Of a stretch of DNA of 64,000 nucleotides, positions 36,744 through 44,302 are shown piece by piece. The notes under the pieces were generated by a model, which was not told the DNA's origin, did not search any database, and saw only the letters and a list, made by a program, of their open reading frames with translations. Each line of letters opens with the position of its first letter. The stretch's first letter is position 1. This DNA comes from Streptosporangium roseum DSM 43021 (GTDB taxonomy: Bacteria; Actinomycetota; Actinomycetes; Streptosporangiales; Streptosporangiaceae). The DNA is taken from NCBI RefSeq assembly GCF_000024865.1, contig NC_013595.1, positions 7,006,001 through 7,070,000 of the forward strand, written 5' to 3'. A program made the position numbers and the translations under genes.

Positions 36744-36773
36744 TTGACAGTTAAACGATTTCTTGAGTTTATG
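36744..36773 (+). promoter_or_regulatory. promoter of the sensor kinase gene
   Basis: TTGACA (36744-36749) and TTTATG (36768-36773), 18 bp apart, lie in a locally AT-rich stretch 35 bp before the kinase ATG. Confidence 0.6.
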
Positions 36774-36808
36774 TCCAGGTATGCCGCCCTTCTAGTGAGA
36801 GCCGGTCG

Positions 36809-37513
36809 ATGCCACCCCAGCTATATGTCGCCATAATCGTCATAGCCGGGATCATCCTGATCTCACTGGGCGTAACCGTCACCCTGGCGCTGCGGATCAG
36901 GCGGCTGCGGGCCGAGCAGGAGAGGGCCGTCACCCGCGCGCACGAGGAGTTCGCCCGCGACGTGCACGACCTCGTGGGCCACTGGCTCTGGCTGGCCTCC
37001 ATCAAGAGCGAGCTGGCCTACCGGCGGGCGGCCGGCGACGCGCGCCTGCGCGGGGATCTGGGCGAGGCGCTCCAGGCCGTACGGCACGCCGCGCACGCGG
37101 TGCGCAACGTCTCCAAAGCCCACCGGCACCTGTCACTGCACGGCGAGAGCATGCGCGCCCAGGCCCTTCTCACGAGCTTCGGGGCCGCCTGCACGGTCCG
37201 GATGGAGACCACCGGGCTGTCCCGGGAGGTGAGCGCCGCGCTGGGGACCGTGGTCCGCGAGGGCGTCACGAACATGCTGCGGCACAGCGCGGTCAGGACG
37301 TGCGTGATCGAGCTGGCCGAGCGCGACGGCCTGCTGCGGCTGACCGTCGCCAACGACGGCGCCCCCGGACGGGCCCCCCTGCCGTCCGCCGGCGACGGCC
37401 TGGGCAATCTCCACGACCGGGTCGCCCGGCTCGGGGGCGCGGTGCGCGCGACCGCCGGCGAGGGCGGCTGGTTCAACCTGATCGCCGAAGTGCCCCGAAA
37501 ATTTTCCGAATAA
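36809..37513 (+). CDS. DesK/NarL-type sensor histidine kinase, minimal form
   Basis: A 234-aa protein with one N-terminal membrane helix (VAIIVIAGIILISLGVTVTLAL) and almost no extracellular domain. A HisKA_3-like helix, EEFARDVHDLVGHWLWLASIKSELAYR, carries the phosphoacceptor His. The HATPase domain has REGVTNMLRHSA (N box), VANDGAPG (G1) and GDGLGNLHDRVARLGG (G2). It lies 147 bp upstream of lanKC on the same strand. A LuxR-type response regulator lies at the other end of the lanthipeptide locus, a natural partner. Confidence 0.87.
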   Translation: MPPQLYVAIIVIAGIILISLGVTVTLALRIRRLRAEQERAVTRAHEEFARDVHDLVGHWLWLASIKSELAYRRAAGDARLRGDLGEALQAVRHAAHAVRNVSKAHRHLSLHGESMRAQALLTSFGAACTVRMETTGLSREVSAALGTVVREGVTNMLRHSAVRTCVIELAERDGLLRLTVANDGAPGRAPLPSAGDGLGNLHDRVARLGGAVRATAGEGGWFNLIAEVPRKFSE

Positions 37514-37660
37514 GTTTCACTTTTAATGCGAAAGCCCAGGTGGCGCACATATTCATGATTGGACCTGTGAAGTTCGCACGTATGAGTAGTTGAATTTGTA
37601 ACTGGTGATTTCTCGGGTTATCCGTAATTCTCTCTTCTGGAAGACAGCAGGGAGATTGCC

Positions 37661-40297
37661 GTGAATGACCAGTATGAGCTTTATTGCCTCGCGGACCGGC
37701 TCTTTTACGACACCCTTGACGGCCGCCGGGGCGATCACCCCGATTTCGCACTCGTCGCCCGGGACGTCCCGGACGGCTGGGCGCACGAGGCGACCGACAC
37801 GTGGATGCACTACGCGCCCCTCGCCACCCGGACGCCGGCACAGGGCTGGAAGATCCACGTCTCGGCGTGCCTGGAAGACGCCGAGCAGGCCATGGAAGCC
37901 GTCTGGGACTACTGCGTGCCTCGCGGAATCGCGTTCAAGTTCCTGCGCAACCGGCCGGTCATGACGATGCTGAACTCCAAGGCGGCGGCCCGCGGGTCCA
38001 GCGGCAAGCTCGTGACGATCTACCCGCTGGACGAGGGGCAGCTCGAACTCACGCTGAAGGAGCTCGACGAGCTGCTCCGCGGCGTCAGCGGCCCCTACAT
38101 CCTCAGCGACCTCCGCTACGGCGAGGGCCCCCTCTACGTGCGCTACGGCGGCTTCACGCCGCGGCGCTGCCTGGGCGGCAACGGCGAGCTGGTCCTCGCC
38201 GTCGAGGACGGCGAGGGACGGCTGGTCCCCGACGCGCGGGGGCCGGCCTTCCACCTGCCGGCCTGGGTGACGCTTCCGGGGTTCCTGGAGCCCCATCTGG
38301 CCGCCCGCAACGCGGTCACGACCAACGACCTGCCCTACACCATCGAGAGCGTCATACAGTTCTCCAACGGCGGGGGCGTGTATCTCGGCCGGGACCTGCG
38401 CACCGATGAGCGGGTGGTGCTGAAGGAGGCCCGCCCGCACGCCGGGCTCGACGCCGCCGACCGGGACGCGGTGGCGCGCCTGGCACACGAGCGGGACATG
38501 CTGGAGCGCCTGGCCGGGCTGGACGCGGTGCCGGCGCTGCTCGACTACTTCACGCTCGGCGATCACCACTTCCTGGTCCAGGAGTTCGTCGACGGCAATC
38601 CGCTGCAGCGGCTCCTCGTGCAGAGATACCCGCTGACCCGGGCCGGCTGCGACCAGGAGACCATCGCCGGATACACCCGGTGGGTGCTCGACGTGCTCCC
38701 CAAGGTCCGGCAGGCGGTCGAGTCCCTGCACGGGCGGGGAGTGGTCTTCGGCGACCTGCATCCCAACAACATCCTCCTCACCGGCGAGGGGCGGCTGGTC
38801 CTGATCGACTACGAGGTCGCGACCCTCGCCGTGGACCGCGGCCGGGCCGCCCTCGCCCACCCGGCCTTCGGCGCGCCGCCCGACCGGCAGGGCGTCGACG
38901 TCGACGTCTACGCCCTGGCCTGCCTCTGCCTGGGACTGTTCGCCCCCCAGCTCACGATCATGTTGCCGCTCGACCGGGCCAAGGTCGTCCATCTGGCCGG
39001 GCTCGTCACCGAGACCTTCCCCGTGCCGCCCGAGGTGGTCGAGGAGGCCGTCCGGACCATCATGGGGACGGCCCCGGTGACGGCGCGGCCGATCCCCCGG
39101 CTGGACCGGGACGGCTGGCCCCGGGTCAGGGAGGCGATGTGCCGGGCGATCATGGCGAGCGCCACCCCCGACCGGGAGGACCGGCTCTTCCCCGGCGATG
39201 TGGCCCAGTTCCAGCCCGGCGGGGGCGTCAACCTCGCCTACGGCGCGGCGGGCGTGCTCTACGCGCTGGCGGCGGCCGGGATGGGCCGCTTCCCCGAGCA
39301 CGAGGACTGGCTGCGCCGGAAGGCGCTGGCACCCGGCCGGGGGACGGGCATCGGCTTCTACGACGGCCTGCACGGCGTGGCCTACGTTCTGGACCTGCTC
39401 GGACACCGCCAGGACGCGCTCGACACCGTCGACCTGTGCCTGCGGGAGAAGTGGGAGTCGCTCGAACTGGGCCTGTTCGGCGGGCTCTCGGGAGTCGGGC
39501 TGAACCTGCTCCACCTGGGCGGGACGACGCGGGAGCAGACGTTCACCGACCTGGCGCTCCAGATCGTCGACCTCTGCGCCGACAGGCTCGGCGGCCCCGA
39601 CGACGTGCCGGAGACCAGCGGAGGGGCCAATCCCCGCGCGGGGCTGATGTACGGCTCGTCCGGCCCCGCCCTGCTGTTCCTGCACGCCTACGAGCGGACC
39701 GGCGACACCTCGATGCTCGACCGGGCCGCCGTGGCGCTCCGGCAGGACCTGCGGCGCTGCGTCTCGGGCGAGGACGGCACGTTGCAGGTCAGCCAGGGCT
39801 GGCGCACCCTGCCCTACCTGGACGAGGGCTCCGTGGGCATCGGCGTGGTCCTCTCCCGCTACCTGGCCCACCGTGACGACGACGACTTCCGCGCCGCGCT
39901 CGACGGCTGCCGGCGCGTCACCGAGGGCCGCTACTTCGTCCAGCCGGGGCTGTTCACCGGCCGGAGCGGCATGATCGCGGCTCTCGCCGCGGGCCTGGGG
40001 CCGGCGCCGCACTACCCCGACATCGACCTGGCCGAGCAGATCCGCGGACTGAGCTGGCACGCGCTGCCCTACGGCGGCGGGCTGGCCTTCCCCGGCGACC
40101 AACTGCTCAGGCTCTCCATGGACTTCGCGACCGGCACGGCCGGAGTCCTGTTCGCGATGGGCACCGCGCTGCACGACCGGCCGGTGTTCCTCCCCTTTAC
40201 CGGGCCGCCCGGCGGCACAGGTGCCCTGACCATGGCACTGCCTGTGCATGGATCCGCCGAGCGGCTCCGCTCCCACGAGCCACTGAAGGAGGTGTAA
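37661..40297 (+). CDS. lanKC: class III lanthionine synthetase (RamC/AmfT-like)
   Basis: An 878-aa trifunctional enzyme that phosphorylates Ser/Thr of the precursor, eliminates phosphate and cyclises. The lyase part is N-terminal (1-about 220). The kinase part (about 225-510) has the FSNGGGVYLGRDL glycine loop, VVLKEARP (Lys), VFGDLHPNNILL (catalytic loop) and LIDYEVA (metal Asp). The LanC-like cyclase (about 525-878) lacks the zinc Cys-Cys-His: the usual CHG region reads AGLMYGSSGPALL. This marks class III rather than class IV. The start is GTG 37661 with GGGAG upstream. Its stop overlaps the strong AGGAGGTG of the first precursor gene. Length and gene order match SapB-type RamC. Confidence 0.95.
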   Translation: MNDQYELYCLADRLFYDTLDGRRGDHPDFALVARDVPDGWAHEATDTWMHYAPLATRTPAQGWKIHVSACLEDAEQAMEAVWDYCVPRGIAFKFLRNRPVMTMLNSKAAARGSSGKLVTIYPLDEGQLELTLKELDELLRGVSGPYILSDLRYGEGPLYVRYGGFTPRRCLGGNGELVLAVEDGEGRLVPDARGPAFHLPAWVTLPGFLEPHLAARNAVTTNDLPYTIESVIQFSNGGGVYLGRDLRTDERVVLKEARPHAGLDAADRDAVARLAHERDMLERLAGLDAVPALLDYFTLGDHHFLVQEFVDGNPLQRLLVQRYPLTRAGCDQETIAGYTRWVLDVLPKVRQAVESLHGRGVVFGDLHPNNILLTGEGRLVLIDYEVATLAVDRGRAALAHPAFGAPPDRQGVDVDVYALACLCLGLFAPQLTIMLPLDRAKVVHLAGLVTETFPVPPEVVEEAVRTIMGTAPVTARPIPRLDRDGWPRVREAMCRAIMASATPDREDRLFPGDVAQFQPGGGVNLAYGAAGVLYALAAAGMGRFPEHEDWLRRKALAPGRGTGIGFYDGLHGVAYVLDLLGHRQDALDTVDLCLREKWESLELGLFGGLSGVGLNLLHLGGTTREQTFTDLALQIVDLCADRLGGPDDVPETSGGANPRAGLMYGSSGPALLFLHAYERTGDTSMLDRAAVALRQDLRRCVSGEDGTLQVSQGWRTLPYLDEGSVGIGVVLSRYLAHRDDDDFRAALDGCRRVTEGRYFVQPGLFTGRSGMIAALAAGLGPAPHYPDIDLAEQIRGLSWHALPYGGGLAFPGDQLLRLSMDFATGTAGVLFAMGTALHDRPVFLPFTGPPGGTGALTMALPVHGSAERLRSHEPLKEV

Positions 40298-40301
40298 GCA
40301 C

Positions 40302-40436
40302 ATGGTACTTCTCGATCTCCAGACTCTGGAAGCCCCCACCGGCGGCGGCCACGGCGGCGGTGGCGGCAGCACCCTGACCGTTCTCGGCTGCGAGTCCTAC
40401 AAGCCGAGCAACCTCAGCCTCCTGCTCTGCCACTAA
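40302..40436 (+). CDS. class III lanthipeptide precursor, copy 1 (SapB/AmfS-like)
   Basis: A 44-aa precursor. The leader begins MVLLDLQTLEAP, with the LxDLQxxE motif recognised by class III synthetases. A Gly-rich spacer [10 protein letters not shown] follows. The core has two ring patterns: S23-TL-T26-VLG-C30 and S36-NL-S39-LLL-C43, then a terminal His. The second ring, SNLSLLLC, has the same S-x2-S-LLL-C pattern as SapB (SRASLLLC). Copy 1 differs from copies 2 and 3 by one extra Thr before the Gly tract. AGGAGG lies 10 bp before the ATG, inside the end of lanKC. Confidence 0.93.
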   Translation: MVLLDLQTLEAPTGGGHGGGGGSTLTVLGCESYKPSNLSLLLCH

Positions 40437-40469
40437 CCCGTCCACACCCCCAAGAAGTGAGGTAATCCC

Positions 40470-40601
40470 ATGGTTCTTCTCGACCTCCAGACCCTGGAAG
40501 CTCCCGGCGGCGGCCACGGCGGCGGCGGTGGCAGCACCCTGACCGTCCTGGGCTGCGAGTCCTACAAGCCGAGCAACCTCAGCCTCCTGCTCTGCCACTA
40601 A
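40470..40601 (+). CDS. class III lanthipeptide precursor, copy 2
   Basis: A 43-aa precursor, identical in leader and core to copy 1 except that Thr13 is missing. Ring residues are Ser22, Thr25, Cys29 and Ser35, Ser38, Cys42. GTGAGG precedes the ATG at about 8 bp. It is identical at nucleotide level to copy 3 apart from the stop codon (TAA here). Three genes for essentially one peptide imply demand for high precursor dose, as for a secreted surfactant. Confidence 0.92.
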   Translation: MVLLDLQTLEAPGGGHGGGGGSTLTVLGCESYKPSNLSLLLCH

Positions 40602-40634
40602 CCCGTCCACACCCCCAAGAAGTGAGGTAATCCC

Positions 40635-40766
40635 ATGGTTCTTCTCGACCTCCAGACCCTGGAAGCTCCCGGCGGCGGCCACGGCGGCGGCGGTGGCAGC
40701 ACCCTGACCGTCCTGGGCTGCGAGTCCTACAAGCCGAGCAACCTCAGCCTCCTGCTCTGCCACTAG
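40635..40766 (+). CDS. class III lanthipeptide precursor, copy 3
   Basis: A 43-aa precursor with the same amino-acid sequence as copy 2; it ends in TAG and is followed by the exporter genes. It has the same GTGAGG ribosome binding site in the repeated spacer. Nucleotide identity with copy 2 over the whole unit shows a recent duplication or ongoing gene conversion. Confidence 0.92.
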   Translation: MVLLDLQTLEAPGGGHGGGGGSTLTVLGCESYKPSNLSLLLCH

Positions 40767-40855
40767 TGGACCGGGTGCCCGGGACGGCCAGCGACGGCGG
40801 CCGTCCCGGGCACCGCCCTTTCCCCCAGGAGGACCGAGCTAAGGAGGGCCGAGCG

Positions 40856-42529
40856 ATGCGGACCGCAGATCGGCTGGTGCTCCAGACCGTACGGCGTGGC
40901 GGCCCCTGGCTGGGCGTCCTCGCCCTCACCTCCGTCGCCGGCGCCGTCGCGGAGCTGGCACTCCCCGCCGTCCTGGGCAGGGCGGTCGACAGCCTCGTGG
41001 CGTCCGAACCCGCGAGCGGGGCCTGGCTGGGCGTCTGCGCCGCGATCGTGGTCGTGGCGGTGGTCTGTGACACCCTCGGCGTCTGGGGCGCCGGAGCCGG
41101 TGGCGCCCAGGTCTCGGCATGGCTCCGCCACCGGATCCTGCGACACGTCCTCGGGGTCGGCCCCGCGATGACCCGCCGGTTCCCCGAAGGCGACCTGGTC
41201 ACCCGGATAGGCGTGAACGCCGAGGAGGCCGGACGCGCGCCGGAGGCGATCGTCACCGGGGCGGCGCTGGTCATCCCCACCGCGGGCAGCATCGTGGCAC
41301 TCTCCCTCATCGACTTCTGGCTGACCCTGACCCTGGTCGCCGGCCTCGTCCTCATCGCGCTCGTGCTCCGGGCGTTCTTCCACGCGACCACCTCGATCGC
41401 CGGCGGTTACCAGGAGGCGCAGGGCGACATCGCCGCCCGCCTGGTCGACGCCCTCGCCGGAGCCCGGACGATCGCCGCGGCCGGCACCGCCGCCCAGGAG
41501 AAGTCACGGGTGCTCACCGCGCTTCCCCGGCTGCGCGCCCATGCCATGGACATGTGGCGGGCCAACGCCCGAGCCGGTGTCCAGGCGGGCGCCGTGGTTC
41601 CGCTGCTGGAGGTGGCCGTGCTGGGAGTGGGCGGCCTGCGCCTGGCGTCCGGTGATCTCACGGTCGGCGAGCTGTACTCCGCCGCCCGTTACGCCGTGCT
41701 CGGAGCCGGCCTCGGCGCCGCGCTGGGCTACGTCAACCGGCTGACCCGGGCCCGCGCGGCCGCCGGCCGGGTCGTGGAGCTGATCGGCGAGAGTCCGAGA
41801 ACGTACGGCGGGCGGCCGCTGGGCCCCGGCCCCGGCACCCTGGAGCTGCGCGGCGTCGCCGCGGACGGTCTCGACGGCGTCGATCTCGTCGTCCCCGGCG
41901 GATGCGCGGTGGCCGTGGTCGGCCGCTCCGGCAGCGGCAAGTCGCTGCTGGCCGCCCTCGCCGGCCGCCTGGTGGATCCTCTGCGCGGAACGGTCTGCCT
42001 CGACGGCGTGCCGCTGCCCGCCCTCTCCCCCGAGGCGCTGCGCCGGGCCGTCGGCTACGCCTTCGAGCGCCCCGTCCTGGTGGGCGACACCGTCGCCGAC
42101 GCCATCGGCCTCGGCCTCGACCGTCCCGCCCCGGAGGCCGTGCGCGCGGCCGCCCGCGCGGCGTGCGCCGACGCCTTCGTCCGCCGGCTCCCGCTGGGAT
42201 ACGACACCCCTGTGGAGGAGGCTCCGATGTCGGGCGGTGAGAGACAGCGGATCGGCCTGGCCCGTGCCTTCGCGCACGGAGAACGCCTGCTCGTCCTGGA
42301 CGACGCCACCTCCAGCCTGGACACCGTCACCGAGCGGCAGGTCAGCGGGGCGCTCGCCGGCGAGCTGCGCGGCCGTACGCGGCTGATCGTCGCCCACCGG
42401 GTCGCGACCGCCGCGGCGGCCGACCGGGTGATCTGGCTGGACGGCGGCCGGGTGCGCGCCTACGACAGGCACCGGGTGCTGTGGGACGACCCCGGCTATC
42501 GCGCCGTCTTCCAGGTGGACGCCCCGTGA
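40856..42529 (+). CDS. ABC transporter permease-ATPase, lanthipeptide exporter subunit 1 (RamA/B-like)
   Basis: A 557-aa half transporter. The N-terminal membrane domain has about six helices (1-310). The ATPase domain has VVGRSGSGKSLLAALAG (Walker A), MSGGERQRIGLARA (signature) and LLVLDDATSSLD (Walker B, with Asp in place of the catalytic Glu). AAGGAGGG lies 7 bp before the ATG at 40856. It overlaps the second exporter gene by GTGA. With that gene it would form a heterodimeric exporter for the mature peptide, as RamA/RamB do for SapB. The degenerate Walker B matches the asymmetric sites of heterodimeric exporters. Confidence 0.9.
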   Translation: MRTADRLVLQTVRRGGPWLGVLALTSVAGAVAELALPAVLGRAVDSLVASEPASGAWLGVCAAIVVVAVVCDTLGVWGAGAGGAQVSAWLRHRILRHVLGVGPAMTRRFPEGDLVTRIGVNAEEAGRAPEAIVTGAALVIPTAGSIVALSLIDFWLTLTLVAGLVLIALVLRAFFHATTSIAGGYQEAQGDIAARLVDALAGARTIAAAGTAAQEKSRVLTALPRLRAHAMDMWRANARAGVQAGAVVPLLEVAVLGVGGLRLASGDLTVGELYSAARYAVLGAGLGAALGYVNRLTRARAAAGRVVELIGESPRTYGGRPLGPGPGTLELRGVAADGLDGVDLVVPGGCAVAVVGRSGSGKSLLAALAGRLVDPLRGTVCLDGVPLPALSPEALRRAVGYAFERPVLVGDTVADAIGLGLDRPAPEAVRAAARAACADAFVRRLPLGYDTPVEEAPMSGGERQRIGLARAFAHGERLLVLDDATSSLDTVTERQVSGALAGELRGRTRLIVAHRVATAAAADRVIWLDGGRVRAYDRHRVLWDDPGYRAVFQVDAP

Positions 42530-44302
42530 GCCGCCGGCGGCCCCGGTCCTCCGCGGCCCCCGAGGGCACGGTGCGGCACGGCGACCGCGCCCGCTCCCCG
42601 GCGGGCCCCGTGAACCGCCCGATCCGCCGGGCGCTGCGGCGGGATCCGTACCAGCTGCTCCGCCTCGGACTCTGGTCCGTCGCGGAGACCGCGCCCGCTC
42701 TCATCATCGGCCTCGCCATCGCGCGGGCGATCGACGATGGCTTCGCCGCCGGCCGGCCGGGCACCGGCTTCGCCTGGCTGGCCGTGCTCGCCGGCGCCTG
42801 GCTGGTCGCCGCGGCCGGCGCGCGGCAGGTCGTGCTGGCCGTCGCCGCCATCGTGGAGCCGTTCCGGGAGGACCTGCTCGGCCACGTCGTCGAGAGCACG
42901 CTGGACCGGTCGGCCGTGTCCGGGCGGGGGCCGGACACGGCGGCGGTGGCCCGGTCGAACCTGCAGGTCGAGCTGGCCCGTGACGCCTTCGCCTCGGTCA
43001 TCACGGTCGTCAGGTCCTTCGCCTTCACCGTGGTGAGCGTGGTGCTCGGCCTGATGACGCTGATCCCGCAGGTGCTCGTGCTGGTGCTGCCGCCGTTCGT
43101 CGTCGGCCTGGGCCTGTTCCTGCTGTCGCTCCCGGCCATGGCCCGGCGGCAGCGGGCGTTCCTCCTGGCCGACGAGCGCACCGCCCAGGCGGTCACCGCC
43201 GTGACCGGCGGGCTGCGCGACATCGCCGCCTGCGTGGCGGGCGACCGGGTGGCCGAGCGGGTCGGCCGGCAGGTGACGGAGCAGGCCGGCGCGGGGCGCT
43301 CGCTGGCCAGGGTGACCGCCCTGCGCACGCTGTCGCTGGCGGTGGGGGGGCTGGCTGCCGGTCCTGCTGGTGCTCGCCGGCATCCCCTGGCTGCTGCGCC
43401 AGGGAGCCGGGGCCGGGGTGATCCTCGGCGCGCTGGCCTACATCACGCAGTCGCTGGCCCCGGCGCTCGGCAACCTCGTGGAGGGCCTGGGCATCAGCGG
43501 GGTCCGGCTGCGCGTCTCACTCGGCCGCATCCTGAGCCCGGACGGGCCCGCCCGCCCGGCGACCGGACGGGAGACCGCCCGCGACGCGGGCGTCCGGCTG
43601 TGCGGGGTGACGTTCGCCTACGGACCGCACGCGGAACCGGTGATCTCCGATCTCGACCTGTCCGTCCCCGACGGGGACCACATCGCCGTGGTGGGGCCCA
43701 GCGGCATCGGCAAGTCCACGCTCGCCGCGCTCGTCACGGGCGTGCTCCGGCCGGACGCGGGGCGGATCCTGGTCGGCGGCGTGCGGGCCGACCGGCTCGA
43801 CCCGGCCCACCGGGTGCTCATCCCCCAGGAGGCCTACGTCTTCCGGGGCTCGCTCATGGAGAACCTGACCTACCTCGCCCAGGCGTCGCGGGAGGCCGTG
43901 GACGAGGCCGTGACGGCGGTCGGCCTGACCGCTCTGGTGGAGCGGCTGGGCGGTTACTCCGCCGAGATCCGTTCCGGCCTGCTGTCGCCGGGCGAGCGCC
44001 AGCTCGTCGCCCTGGCCCGCGCCTACCTGACCCCGGCCCGCCTGGTGATCCTCGACGAGGCGACCTGCCATCTGGATCCGGTGGCCGAGGCCCGCGCGGA
44101 GGAGGCGTTCGCCCGCCGCGACGGCACCCTTCTCGTCATCGCCCACCGGCTGACCTCGGCGCTGCGCGCCCGGCGGATCCTCGTCATGGACGGCACGAGC
44201 GTCCGGCTGGGAGCGCACACGGAGATGCTCGCCGCCTCACCGCTCTACGCGGACCTGGTCGGCCACTGGAACCCCACGGACACGCAGGAGCTGGTGCCAT
44301 GA
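42526..44302 (+). pseudogene. second ABC exporter subunit, interrupted by a +1 frameshift in a G7 run
   Basis: The gene starts at GTG 42526, overlapping the previous stop, and reads in frame to about 43350 (membrane domain, ending LSLAVGG). Function then continues in the next frame: WLPVLLVLAGIPWLLRQGAG, followed by Walker A VVGPSGIGKSTLAAL, a weak signature LLSPGERQLVALARA and Walker B LVILDEATCHLD. The junction is ggtGGGGGGGctgg at 43344-43350; removing one G restores a single frame of about 591 codons. It may be a true mutation, phase variation, slippage or a sequencing error. The stop at 44302 overlaps the peptidase ATG (ATGA). Confidence 0.85.

Larger units (their letters stand above)
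40302..40766 (+). repeat. tandem array of precursor genes (165/168-bp period)
   Basis: Three head-to-tail units start at 40302, 40470 and 40635. Units 2 and 3 are identical including the 33-bp spacer between coding regions; unit 1 differs at several third positions and by one codon. Confidence 0.93.

Noticed and set aside
37553..40372. 939-codon ORF antisense to lanKC
   Set aside because: An open antisense frame is common in GC-rich genes; it has no domain motifs and covers an unmistakable LanKC.
40197..40763. Minus-strand repeat protein of about 188 aa opposite the precursors
   Set aside because: It is the antisense of the tandem precursor array; its repeats follow from the DNA repeats.
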